Below are positions 54,001 to 64,000 of a stretch of 64,000 bases of DNA, one piece after another. The position numbers and the translations under genes were made by a program. Within the stretch, counting starts at the first letter, position 1. Each line of letters begins with the position of its first letter. Under the pieces are notes generated by a model. The model did not search any database and was not told the origin of the DNA. It saw only the letters and a program-made list of their open reading frames with translations. The DNA lies in the NCBI RefSeq assembly GCF_014805685.1, contig NC_060896.1, positions 10,566,889-10,630,888 on the forward strand, given 5' to 3'. Source of the stretch: Silurus meridionalis (taxonomy: Eukaryota > Chordata > Actinopteri > Siluriformes > Siluridae).

Positions 54001-56167
54001 TCTTATCATAATCTATGCATTATGATGAGTGTAATGTGTATTTGACAGGTAAACATCGTGTGGCCCACAAAACAAACTCCAAGCCTAAGGAGGAGTACAT
54101 GGTGCAGTTGGAGGAGGAAGAGGAGGAGGATGACAGTATGGATGCAGGAAGTAAAAGAGTACTGTCTGAGGAGGAGCTGTGGGTACGGCTGGATGAGCTG
54201 GAGCGTCTGGAGGAGGAGCAGGATGAGAGGGACAGGTGAGATAAACTCCACCCCCATGTGTGATTGGGTGCTGTGCAGAAGAGGCTACAGTGAAGGCCAT
54301 GACCAATTATCAACATAAATGACCCCCTGAAAACACAAATAAGGCTTGTAAAACATTCCCAACAGTAACAGTCCTTTTTCTTCACTGCCAGTTGATCATA
54401 TGCTAGAAATAAAAACACCATTGTCTTTGCTCTGTATTTAAACATCCTAATAAAGAGTGTTTATCTGCAGCTGTATAAAAATACAATTATTAATTAGCCT
54501 CATTTTGTTCCATCAGAAGGGATAGCACGGATACCAACGGTGAGGACACGACTTCTTCGTCGGAAGAAGAGAAGGAGGCAGATGCTGGTGCAAAGGTCCA
54601 GGTTAATGGCCATGATAAACATTCTGACTTTGCTCCTGCCTCTCACATAAGCCAGATCAATGGCATCAAACCACAGCTTGATGAAGAGCAAGACGAGGAA
54701 GGTGAAGAGGAAGGCAATGCTCTTCCAACTATCTACTTCAGTCATACAGTTGAGCCGAAAAAAGTAAGGAAGCGCTACAGTTGCATCTTTTAAGGTACTA
54801 ACTTGTGTAGTTGTTGAACAGTCACAAGTCTGAGTAATTTTCTATTTGTGTTTTCTGTGGCTTAGGTGCGAATAAACACAGGAAAGAACACCACTCTAAA
54901 GTTCAGTGAGAGGAAAGAGCAGAAAGAGCAGGCTAAACGTAAGAAGAAGAACGGCAAGTGCAACGGACATGCTGTTCACGAGCATCATAAAATCACGACG
55001 CCTGCTGATATCTACAGGTAGCCGTCAAACGCTCTGGTTTCACTGACGCAAAAGCAGGACTGAAATTATTTTAGGTTGACCCCATCAAATCTGCCGTCTT
55101 GTCTACTGGACAAGCACTCTCGGAGCCCTAAAACACCAAATTGATGTCTAGGATTTAGACCCAACAAAAGATCTCGTTAGGTTTATGTGAAACACACACT
55201 GCCCATGCTACAGCTGATGGCTGGCATGCATGTCAATTCTGCTGCTTGTGTTAGCATAAATAAACCACCCTACCAGAAGGTGGCACTAGTCATAATAATA
55301 ATGAAAAACAGGAAGTGAACTGTGTGAAATATGCAGAAATTGCATCATCTCTCAGTTTTGATGTCTGAAGTGGCAGACTATTTTGATGTATTATTGAGTT
55401 TTGGCCGAGCTGCCATTTGCATGTCCCTTTGAATTAGTTTAAACTGTCAGTTCAGCCATTTCATTGTACAAATCTTATTATAATAGAGCATAGTTCATAT
55501 TTGAGAAATTATGCAATCATTAAGCACCATATTAGTTCCTTTCAAAACTTAGCAGTCTTATACAGGTGTTAGACCAGATACCATTGGTTTTTTAGCATAA
55601 CTGTCTGACATTGCATTGTGTATGCCTGTGTATCTGCAGGGTCTTCGTGGATGTAGTAAATGGTGAGCCTGTCCCGAGGAAATCCATCCTAAAGTCTCGC
55701 AGTCGTGAGAACAGCGTGTGCAGTGACACCAGCGAGAGCAGCACGGCAGACTTTGAGGAGCGTCGTGCCTTTGTTAACCGCACACACAGCCACGATGACG
55801 CCACCCACAGCGACACAAGCGACGGGATTACTGAAGAGGACAGTCCTGGAATAAGTCTTTACCCTAATGGACGCTTTGAGGTACTGGAGACCTGTGTATC
55901 GGTTCAATCAATTTGTCGCAGACTGATTGAGATGTAATAAAATGATTTTTGTGTGTCCTGACCCCTGTATGTTTTTTGTTTTAGGCATTTTCAGGAACAG
56001 TAATTGAAAAGGATCCACTGCCTTCAATGATTCCTTATTTGACGATCACCCCTCCTGCGTTACCCACAATTCTCGAAAGAAAGCAAGAAGAGGTGGGCTC
56101 AGAAGTACCCCAGGAGCCCCCCAAGAGGGTATCAAAGTTTAAAGCTGCCCGGCTGCAGCATAAGTGA
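48042..56167 (+). CDS. uri1: Unconventional prefoldin RPB5 interactor 1
   Basis: Eleven exons: 48042-48113, 49955-49989, 50281-50359, 50584-50719, 50854-50945, 51022-51085, 54049-54235, 54517-54763, 54866-55017, 55640-55880, 55985-56167; 1488 nt, 495 aa (human about 535). Residues 20-140 form the alpha-prefoldin-like domain (RLSTLPDKLSYDIM, PFGSLAFMPGKLVHTNE, LLGDNWF, with flanking coiled coils). The middle is acidic (EEEEEEDDS; EEQDEEGEEEG). NALPTIYFSHTVEPKKVRIN fits the conserved RPB5-binding/URI box region. RSRENSVCSDTSES places Ser380 in an RxRxxS site, equivalent to the human S6K1 target. The C-terminus KRVSKFKAARLQHK is conserved. URI scaffolds the R2TP/prefoldin-like complex in RNA polymerase assembly and binds PP1gamma (known for human). 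Confidence 0.95.
51089..51112. repeat. (CA)n microsatellite
   Basis: Twelve CA units starting 3 bp after the exon 6 donor GT of URI1. Confidence 0.95.
51197..52920 (+). mobile_element. Non-LTR retrotransposon with inserted MITE (copy 5)
   Basis: In URI1 intron 6, sense orientation. It encodes a broken reverse transcriptase: [52 protein letters not shown] and the catalytic FADDIVICG box near 51570. Stops (TAA at about 51318) and frameshifts inactivate it. The C-terminal module resumes at 52428 after a 553-bp insertion and ends at GTGACCCCTAATGGGAGAAG with an AAGAAGAAG tail. Confidence 0.85.
51875..52427. mobile_element. pogo/Tigger-like MITE
   Basis: Inverted ends CAGTAAAACCCGTTGTA (left) and TACAACGGGGTTTTACTG (right) are flanked by TA on both sides (51873-51874, 52428-52429). 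The uninterrupted LINE copy at 38290 reads GATATCTGCAAGAG where this copy has a TA duplicated around the element. Inside are many GCTCGTA/TTGCTCGT words; no transposase frame is seen. Confidence 0.85.
52921..54048. other. URI1 intron 6, right part
   Basis: AT-rich. A 20-bp-class inverted pair around 52984-53015 (CTGAATCTGTGTCATAACAC and its complement) can form a hairpin. Nothing coding was recognised. Confidence 0.4.
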
Positions 56168-56255
56168 CACCCGTAAAGATCTATTAGTTATTTCCTTTTC
56201 TAGAATCCCTTTTGTATGACAGTAATAATTGATGGTCCTGTAAACCTCTGTCTGA

Positions 56256-56291
<36 letters not shown>

Positions 56292-56890
56292 TTTCTTTGT
56301 TTTTTCCCCCTGTCCTCTCTTGCTTTCTTTCTTTTAGCATTTGCTACAGTTCTGTGCTGCCTTGCTCAAGCCAGACAGCCTCTTTCACTATGCATTTTCT
56401 AAACATCAGCTTTGTTCTGTATTTGTTTGTAGAGTAGAACATCTAACTCTAAACAAACCTCTTCAGCCTCTCCACTTTGCTGATTTGAGCAGGCACTTTT
56501 TGTTTACTGAGATAAGGCTGCATATCTCACTTTTATTATATATACCAACTGCCTTTGTTTTGTGTGCCCAAAGGCCACATCTATGTGAAAATGAAGCAGG
56601 AGCATTAGAAATTTCATGTGCTACACACATACGTGGCAGGTTATTGTCTTTGTGATTTTACTAGCTTCACTGGTGACCTGTCTAAATTACCGTCTATAAC
56701 AGTCATCTGTCTGTTTTGTACCTTATAAAGTAGCTCATCCTGCAAACAGTCTCCTTTAACTTCTAAACCTTTGTAAAAAATCTTCTATATTGAGATTTTG
56801 CTGTGTCTCCAGTCTTTGGATGTGGATCAGCTTTTTGTGATCGAATACAAATGTTAATCAGAAAAATAAAAGATTTTTGCCTATAGTGAC
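56168..56890 (+). other. uri1: URI1 3' UTR
   Basis: It contains a (CT)n/(TCTCTCTT)n pyrimidine stretch at 56257-56335 and ends just after AATAAA at 56865-56870. Short open frames within are not protein-like. Confidence 0.6.
56865..56870 (+). terminator. Polyadenylation signal of URI1
   Basis: AATAAA about 700 bp after the URI1 stop, followed within 30 bp by GT-rich sequence. Confidence 0.6.
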
Positions 56891-57289
56891 TTTAGTCTTG
56901 TTTGTTAATCAAGCTCAATGGAACAAAGTTAAGGTGTAAATAGAATTTATTTGCCATGTCTGATATTTAATGATACAACAGAATTAATTCCATTTCCATG
57001 CAGACTCTGAAGTTAACTAGAATTTGGCATGATCAAATTGCAAATGTTCTGTTACTATGCAAAGTGGTCAAGTTTGGATTGGTTCTCACAACGAAACAGT
57101 ATCCATTCTTATTTCGATTTTTTTGTTCACTGTGTTGAACGAAGTTTGGAAATAGTCCAAAACATTTTGAGCTTTTCTGCTGTGTTGTCGAGCTACAGCC
57201 ACTAGAGGGAGATAAATTTCAATCCACTGTGCAGTGCTGTTCAAATTACAGTATTTCATCATTTCTCCGAGTTGGCGGTTCAACCATGG

Positions 57290-58299
57290 AGGTATGGACT
57301 CGGCTAGACCTCTGAAGGTGTGATGTAGTGTCCCACAGATGCTCGATTGGATTAAGATCTGGGGAATTTGGAGGCCGAATCAACACCACAAACTCGTTGT
57401 TGTGCTCCCTAAATCATAGCCGAACCAGCTGCTTTGTAGCAGGGTGCATTATCCTGTTGAAAGAGGCCACAGCCATCGGGGAATAATGTTTGCATGAAAG
57501 GGTGTACATGGTTTTTAACAATGCTTAGGTAGGTGTTAAGTGTCAAAGTAACATTTACATCGATGGTCAGACCCAAGGTTTCCCAGCAGAACATTGGCCA
57601 AGGTATCACACTGCCTCTGCCGGCCTATTTCCTATAGTTTCACCCGGTGCCATGTGTTCCCCAGGAAAGTGAAACATGCACCCAGCCATCCACGTGATGT
57701 AAAAGAAAATGTGATTCATCAGACCAGACCGCCATCTTCTATTGCTCCGCTCCAGTTCTGATGCTTATATGCCCCTTGTTGGTGCTTTCAGCGGTGGGCA
57801 GGGGTCAGCATGGGCACCCTGACTGGTCTGGCTATGCAGCTCCATACGCAACAACCTGCGATGCACTGTGTATTTTCACACCTTTCTATCAGAATCAATG
57901 TTAACTTCTTCAGCAGTTAAAGCTACAGTAGCTTGTCTGTTGGATCAGACAACATGGATCAGCCTTCACTCGTGCATCGGTGAGCCTCAGCTGCCCATGA
58001 CCCTGTTGCCGGTTCATCACTGTTCCTTCCTTGGACCACTTTTGAGAGATACTGACCACTGCAAACAAGGAACACACAAGAGCTGCAGTTTTGAAGATGC
58101 CACCACAATTGGGCCATGTTCAAACTCGCTCAAATCCCTAAGATTGACCATTTTTCCTGCGTCTAACCACAACTTTGAGGACAAAATGTTCGCTTGTTGC
58201 CTAATGTCTCTCACTCACTAACAAATGCCATGATGAAGAGATTATTAGTGTTTTTCACTTCGCTATTCAGTGGTCATAATATTATGCCTGATTGGTGTA
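57290..58299 (-). mobile_element. Decayed Tc1/mariner transposon
   Basis: The right end GTCATAATATTATGCCTGAT plus TGGTGTA at 58273-58299 is a terminal repeat known in a fish Tc1/mariner family. The minus strand encodes a broken transposase: FPDGCGLFQQDNAPCYKA near 57450 (catalytic Asp region) and, after stops, remnants of the NSPDLNPIE-type block near 57360. No matching left terminal repeat was found, so the element is truncated there. Confidence 0.75.
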
Positions 58300-58860
58300 T
58301 GTCTTCCAATACATTTTCAAAATGTCTGTCAATTTTCAGGTACACTAAAGTTCCAGATTTTGGGGGTATAAGGGCCACTTCACCTGATCTAAGAAAATGT
58401 GGAGTATGCCACCATATATGATGACTTTTGAATGCAATTATCCCAAAGACAGCATATAGGGGGAAAGAAATCTCTAAACAAAGAAAACAAGACAGATGGC
58501 TGTATGATTTGAGAAGTGATGCAAGTTCCATATCATGTTTTGCATTTAGAAGATGCAGGATATAATTGAATATAATTTTCTGTGTTTTGTTTATGCATTG
58601 GTAGCCTGCACTTCTCAGATTGTAGTTATTCATCAGTACATGAGATTTTTTTTTTGGCTGTCAAAGCCTTGAAGATTACACTAATGATCCCTTCTCTGTA
58701 GTTGACCATTTTGCCTGTGGCTTTTTAAATTATTATTTATACAGCACAATAATCATTGTCGCAAAACAGTTTTTACCAAAATCTGAATGTAATAATTTAC
58801 ATGATCAAGCCAAAGTGCAACTCGCTAAAATGACTTGATAAAGAAACTTTGAAAGGAACC
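58300..58860. other. Unique-looking noncoding DNA
   Basis: This stretch between two transposon remnants is less repetitive than its flanks. It has octamer-like TGCAATTATC and TTTGCATTTAG words. It may be conserved noncoding DNA, but nothing coding is seen. Confidence 0.3.
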
Positions 58861-58877
58861 TGGTTCAAAAAGAAACC

Positions 58878-58879
<2 letters not shown>

Positions 58880-58936
<57 letters not shown>
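58880..58936. repeat. (TA)n microsatellite
   Basis: About 28 TA units, ending exactly where a Tc1-like terminal repeat begins. Confidence 0.95.
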
Positions 58937-58939
<3 letters not shown>

Positions 58940-59332
58940 TACAGACCAAAAGTTTGGACACACCTTCTCATTCAAAGAGTTTTCTTTATTTTCATGACTA
59001 TGAAAAATGTAGATTTACACTGAAGGCATCAAAACTATGAATTAACACATGTGGAGTTATATACATAACAAAAAAGTGTGAAACAACTGAAAAATGTCAT
59101 ATTCTAGGTTCTTCAAAGTAGCCACCTTTTGCTTTGATTACTGCTTTGCACACTCTTGTCATTCTCTTGATGAGCTTCAAGAGGTAGTCACCTGAAATGG
59201 TCTTCCAACAGTCTTGAAGGAGTTCCCCGAGAGATGCTTGGCACTTGTTGGCCCTTTTGCCTTCACTCTGCGGTCCAGCTCACCCATAAACCATCTCGAT
59301 TGGGTTCAGGTCCGGTGACTGTGGAGGCCAGG

Positions 59333-59335
<3 letters not shown>
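58937..59335 (-). mobile_element. Tc1-like fragment inside a (TA)n tract
   Basis: The terminal repeat CAGTACAGACCAAAAGTTTG follows the TA tract directly. Inward, the minus strand encodes the C-terminal part of a transposase (PPQSPDLNPIEMV block near 59320, KRMTRVCKAVIKAKGGYF near 59140). The rest of the transposase and the second terminal repeat are missing; the fragment stops at another (AT)n tract. Confidence 0.85.

Positions 59336-59396
<61 letters not shown>
59336..59396. repeat. (AT)n microsatellite
   Basis: About 30 AT units followed by a T run; it forms the other border of the Tc1-like fragment. Confidence 0.95.
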
Positions 59397-59404
<8 letters not shown>

Positions 59405-60039
59405 TTTTTAGTCAATAATTTAGGATCCAATTGTGTTAGTTGTATAAACACTGAACATATGAACATTCATATCCACAGCAATCTTTAGGGTCTCTGTGTG
59501 GCAATTTAAACAAATGACTATGGAATGTAAAAGTGGAATGTAAAAGACAGTTTTACAAAGTAACAACCATTAGAGATAATTACACACTAAATAATAAAGA
59601 AGACGTCTAAAGAAGTCTCAACATTCATTTGTATGCTGAGGGCCATCCCCAGTTTTAAACTCAGTATGCCCCTTAGAATGCATAAACCAAACCAGTTACA
59701 CACTGTAGACACATCTTGTGTATATTATCATTTAGTTCGTAATCAGTGCTCAGTTTACCAATAATATCTGACAAGCGATGGCTTTATAGTGGATCTTGTT
59801 GTACTTGGTGTGGATGTTGTATTGTATGCAAGAGATTAATGAATACAGAGCAAAAATCTGAGACTTTATATAGAATTTCTTTATGCCTTGAATCATGTTT
59901 ATTTGTAGCCTCTTTTTTTAATGAATTCAATATACAAGATTAACATAATTAAGAGCAAAAACATAACATTATTTTCACCTTTAGTGTATATTTACTTCTT
60001 TGTGTTTCCTGATCATTCTCTTAAAAGAAATACAAACAT

Positions 60040-60340
60040 TTCCAGTCGCACAGAAGACATGCACACCTGTTCTTGTCTCCTCTCCCCGGCCCAGCTTTTT
60101 CTTATCACAGTGCATATGTATGCCTGCTTTTGCCTTGAAAAACAACAGATCACCTTGGACAGCTGCGCTGCCTCCCCCGTTTCTGTGGCAGGGCTGTTGA
60201 TTGACAGTTGGTCTGACAATTCCATTCAGCCACCACCTGCTTGCTGTCAATCAAGCGTGCCATCCTGGGGCTATTGACAGAGCTGTCAGCTTCTGTGAGA
60301 CGTGTCTGTCAAAGCCCCTCTACACAGTTGCAGATTGGGT
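60040..60340. promoter_or_regulatory. Candidate TALE-homeodomain enhancer
   Basis: A GC-richer island in AT-rich DNA. TGATTGACAG (60198-60207) is the PBX-PREP/MEIS composite site; its exact reverse complement CTGTCAATCA lies at 60244-60253. Further TGACAG/CTGTCA cores are at 60275-60280, 60283-60288 and 60306-60311. Six-mer density this high within 114 bp is unusual. Enhancer activity and target gene are inference. Confidence 0.4.
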
Positions 60341-60974
60341 ACCTTCTTCTTTTCTCTTTGATTTTCCAGTTCCTTAGTTCCCTTCCCCTTATTCCCATTT
60401 GATATATGAGGTGATAGACAGCTTCTGACTTCATATGTTACCTTTATTCTTCATTTTGTTTGCAAGTTAACCTGGAAAGTGGCCTGGTATTTGTGTTGTT
60501 TATGTATATTATATATTTAAGGATATTGCATTTTTGTCCATATCCCTCATTTCTATATCATTTGCAATTCTCTGAAAAGACTATATTACTTTGTGGCTAA
60601 AATCGATTGAAATTACTGAATGAATTTCATGTGGATTAAATTATTCCCAGAGGTTTGAATAGTGCAAGAAATATTACTCATGACCTTGCCATTCTTAAAT
60701 TATGGTATTTAAGGTATTTGCCGCTCTGGAAATCTACCATCTGTGTGCAAATGGCCTGTGGGAAGCAGATCTCATTCGCTCTGTGTTTGCCATCAGAGGG
60801 AGGAAATACATCACTGATGGCAACAGAGAGAAGAGTTCAGTGTTCAGATGACTAAGGTCCTTCGCTATCTTCGTGGTCTGCTATAGATAGACTGAAGGTC
60901 AGGGAGCTCAGTGTATGCTGAGATGATAGGACCATAACCTGGGGAACTCACATATACTTCATGGTGTTTTTCCC
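60341..60974. other. Noncoding DNA, possible conserved block
   Basis: No gene recognised. The part at 60655-60850 is complex, non-repetitive sequence (TTGCCATTCTTAAATTATGG and onward) that could be conserved. Confidence 0.3.
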
Positions 60975-61155
60975 AAAACAGGCTTTGATGCATCCAGTCA
61001 TAATGCTCCCATTAAGAGGACAGTGTCCTAAGTGTCTAAGGTGGTAAAGTAGCTGATGGGACTTCTTCACCAGAGTATTGATGTGATGGGTTTGGGCCGG
61101 TTCCTTTGTGATGGGAAATAGTGATAGAGGTAGCTCCTCTCCTGTTAATGCAAAA
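60975..61155. repeat. Dispersed fish repeat fragment
   Basis: The blocks TTTGATGCATCCAGTCATAAT, CTTCTTCACCAGAGTATTGA and GAGGTAGCTCCTCTCCTGTTA follow the order of a high-copy fish repeat (likely retroelement-derived). Assigned from memory of the pattern. Confidence 0.45.
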
Positions 61156-62251
61156 GTCTACTATCAACTCTTTTCTATCAATAAATTATATATCTAACAA
61201 ATAAGACAAAATGTTTTTTTATTTTTTTAAGTAGCTGCTTATAGTTTTTAAGGACGCCACTAAAGTGATAGAATATGAACTTTAAATTTGCTAAAACATC
61301 TCTGTCTTCTGATGAGATTATGTTATACATCTTAGATTATGTATAAAATCTGCCAAACAGGTCACTGTGAATTAACTTTACAGAAAATGATTATAAAATA
61401 CTTAGATCATTGAAGGAAAACTGTAATGCTTAAGCATAGAGTGATCTCCTATATAATTTTGCATTTCCAATCGTTCCAGCCGTTTGGGGATAAAGCACAT
61501 GTGTGTAATGTTCAGGTGTCTACAAACCTTGGGACATGTAATTTATGTATTATTTATCTGCCTAAAAAAATTATTCATATATAAATGTTACAAATGTGAA
61601 TTAGAGAAAGGTACTGTGCTTTAGGTACAGAATGACCAGTACATTTTAGTTCATTAAACATTGTACAAAATAGAGTTTTCTAGAATGTATGTTTTGCTCA
61701 GTTTTCCTCTATTCCCCCAGCGTCATTATTTTTTCTCTCACTAAGAGTGAAAATGTCAACTACAATGAACCAACATTCATAAAGTTTACCTATTTGAAAG
61801 TGCTGATGAGACTCTTACAGCCTTTTGATGTGACTCCTTTACTAAGCAGCTCAGCACAGTGAGCTCAAGAAAGGCATCTGGGCACAGGGGAGAAAAGCAG
61901 TTAGGTTTGCACATTAAATACATAAACTCAAATCTTTTCGATTTAGTGTTGTATAATTGTACTTGAACAACTTTGTCTTCCTGATTTGAAGTCTTTTTAA
62001 GAAAAGAATCAGTCATAGGCCAGCCGACCACATCCTGTATAGAAAGCAGGCACATCTTTTTCTCATCAGCTACACTAAATGCATAAAATGACAGAATGAA
62101 GTAAAATTAGCACATGACTTATTGCTGGCTGCTTCCAGAATCATCATATTCTTCATCATACAGGCCCTGAACATGAGTCAGGACAGAGTGAAATTGTATA
62201 TTAACAGCAGAACTTCAGAAAAACCAAATGAATAAAGAAAGGTTGACTCAC
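61156..62251. other. Mostly noncoding, weak coding hints
   Basis: AT-rich. On the minus strand, 61786-62055 is open and contains CFSPLCPDAFLEL. A short segment at 62125-62174 reads GLYDEEYDDSGSSQQ before a stop. Neither could be joined with consistent splice phases. Confidence 0.3.
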
Positions 62252-63055
62252 CGAAACTCCTTATGGATGGCAGGCAGCTCAATAATAAAACCTGTGACTT
62301 CATTTTCTGCAAATCACCAGCGAAAAAACTAACTAAAAATTAGTTTTCTTAAATGTCAAGATGAGTGTACGACATAAAAGGGACTTTTCTGCAGTAAGAA
62401 AAGAGCATTAGCTCATTCAATACCACACAGTAAATTTATCCAGTCTCTCACTGATATAGATAGAAATAATTCAGTGTGTAGAGTGTAGAAGCTCTTCTCT
62501 TGCTCCTGAAGGGACGTGTCCACCTAGTCGTCCACATCCACATTGCAGATAGGAGCAGCTTACCTGTTAAAAGGTTTGTTTTAAATGAAACACAAACATA
62601 GAGAGTGCACAAACTCTGGAAGGGAAATTTATAATGTAATGAATAATGTATTGAATTTATCACCGGGCACATGGACAATCGTCTCTGTGTGCTCGAAGGA
62701 AACCTGTTCTGTCACTGTCCCTGCAAAGACTCGCTTATGAGGGAAAAAGAGAAATTTCGTCAGTTAGTAAAGCTTTGTGGTGGCAAAACATTTAAGCTCT
62801 TACCTGTATGCCGGTAAGGGTGCCCTTGTATCTTGCATATTTAGTAATTTCCTGCAAATAACAGTGACAACAGCACATCACTCAAATGCTCATCTATTCA
62901 TAATAAATGTTTTATTCAACTTTAGTATGTTGGAGCTGACAGATTGTATCAGTGAATTAGCAAATAAAATGGTTTTAAATTGCTGTATGAAGTATTTCTG
63001 TATTTTTCTGACATATACCTGGGCAACCTTAGCCTCCTCTAAAACAACATCAGAA
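62252..63055 (-). CDS. Candidate exons of an unidentified gene
   Basis: Three minus-strand segments have acceptors and donors with matching phases: 63055-63019 (SDVVLEEAKVAQ|gt), 62851-62804 (EITKYARYKGTLTGIQ|gt) and 62733-62664 (RVFAGTVTEQVSFEHT then ETIVHVP, |gt). A fourth, from about 62560, could end the frame as APICNVDVDD then TAG. A separate segment, 62306-62252 (NEVTGFIIELPAIHKEF|gt), is also open but not connected by phase. The composition is protein-like. I do not recognise the family, and the gene would continue beyond the segment or be a decayed copy. Confidence 0.35.
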
Positions 63056-64000
63056 CTGCAATAAATTTTACATATTTAACATTTATTAATGTCCTTGCAG
63101 AGGGCTATGGAAACTAGCTTGGAGAAAATCAAATACAAGTCAATTGACAGAACTGACACTGATGCTGGAAAGAGAACTTGCTATAAAAATCCTATAATGA
63201 CGTGATAACTGTACTAACTTATGTGTAACTTCATATATTAATACAAACTGAAAAAAAATGTAATGGGCAAATAATAAATCCACTTGTGTTCTAAGTGTAA
63301 CCCGCTTTATTTCTGGCTTTGTGACAGCACCCAGTCCTGGATTGTTTTCCAGCACAACCTGAGTTGTTAAACCCCCCAAATCTAAAAGCCTACTCTTCAA
63401 ACACATCTGGATTGCTTTATTCCAAATCCATATTGGTGGTTGACACAGTTTACCAAATTATGCTAATTGTGCTGCTGTCCAAATGCTTATGGAACCGACT
63501 GTTTCTTGTGTTATCTGGATTTTTTTTTTTGCTGTATTACATATTTAAATATATACAAATGTGATGGGGTGAATAATGATCAATTATGCAGTGCTTAGAG
63601 TTTTTTTTAATTATTCTGAAGACATCTACATATTTAATTTCATTTAATTTAGGTAGAGAATCACTTTAAAAAGATCAGAAAAAACATTAATGTGCATAAA
63701 TCTGATTTTGGGACACAGAAAAAAAATAGGTGCATGTGAAGTCATATGTGAGTGTTTGTTTGTGTGGATTGTTAGAGTTGCGACAATCGGTTGGGCATGT
63801 CTCATCCAAAGGAAGATCCTACACACATCACATTGACACTGACCTTCAGTCAGACACAAAGGTAAATCAGTGTCTCTATACCAGTGGCAGTCTGGGTAAA
63901 TATACTATGTGGTGTTAAATGATCGAATGCTGTTTTCTTGCTGCAGGAATGTGATGAGGAACTTTCGTTAAAGGAGATGAAGTTCCCCTTTATGAGGTAT
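63056..64000. other. Right edge, possible plus-strand exons
   Basis: On the plus strand, ELRQSVGHVSSKGRSYTHHI to SDTK|gtaaat (about 63773-63861) and, after TGCTGCAG at 63947, ECDEELSLKEMKFPFMR running off the edge, could be exons of a gene to the right. The splice signals are reasonable, but no family is recognised and the window ends. Confidence 0.25.

Noticed and set aside
54020..54445. Ser-rich 141-aa minus-strand frame
   Set aside because: Antisense shadow of the Glu-rich URI1 exon 7.
63140..63406. 88-aa minus-strand frame
   Set aside because: Includes VVLENNPGLGAVTKPEIK, but there are no splice signals or relatives; likely chance.

Overview
The window is nuclear DNA of a ray-finned fish. 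The evidence is vertebrate-type split genes with GT/AG introns, abundant teleost Tc1-like transposons, an AT-rich background and many microsatellites. Several repeats resemble families I associate with catfishes, but I cannot prove the order.

Five protein genes can be assembled exon by exon, with reading frames that close. From left to right they are: VPS9D1 (+, 15 coding exons, 8653-27760, 684 aa); an atypical short-chain dehydrogenase/reductase-like gene (-, 6 exons, 33788-37115, 245 aa); SPATA2L (+, 2 coding exons, 41129-42956, 581 aa); mitochondrial peptide deformylase PDF (-, 2 exons, 43462-45009, 243 aa), tail-to-tail with SPATA2L; and URI1 (+, 11 coding exons, 48042-56167, 495 aa). In human, VPS9D1 and SPATA2L are neighbours on 16q24.3, PDF is on 16q22.1 and URI1 is on 19q12, so the window joins blocks that are separate in mammals. 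The genes do not form a pathway. They cover endosomal Rab regulation, a redox-fold protein, ubiquitin/CYLD signalling, mitochondrial protein N-terminal processing and a prefoldin-like RNA polymerase chaperone.

Region by region: 1-8650 has no recognisable gene, only repeats and possible conserved noncoding DNA. 8653-30303 is VPS9D1 and its 3'UTR; its introns hold LINE fragments, a 31-bp minisatellite next to a possible internal promoter and alternative first exon, a decayed Tc1-like transposon and a three-level nest of repeats. 30.3-33.8 kb is unannotated. 33.8-37.3 kb is the SDR gene, with a hAT-like MITE and a long GAAA tract in introns. 37.6-40.05 kb holds two LINE fragments. 40.2-45.0 kb is SPATA2L and PDF. 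45.6-46.9 kb is repeats. 47.7-56.9 kb is URI1; its intron 6 carries a LINE copy split by a pogo/Tigger-like MITE. 57-59.4 kb holds decayed Tc1-like elements. 60.0-60.4 kb is a candidate TALE-homeodomain enhancer. 62.2-63.1 kb holds candidate exons of an unidentified minus-strand gene.

Points most worth a second look: the internal VPS9D1 first exon; the TGACAG cluster at 60.2 kb; the tandem Cys/His repeats of SPATA2L; the SDR protein lacking the usual catalytic Tyr/Lys; and the unidentified exons near the right end.
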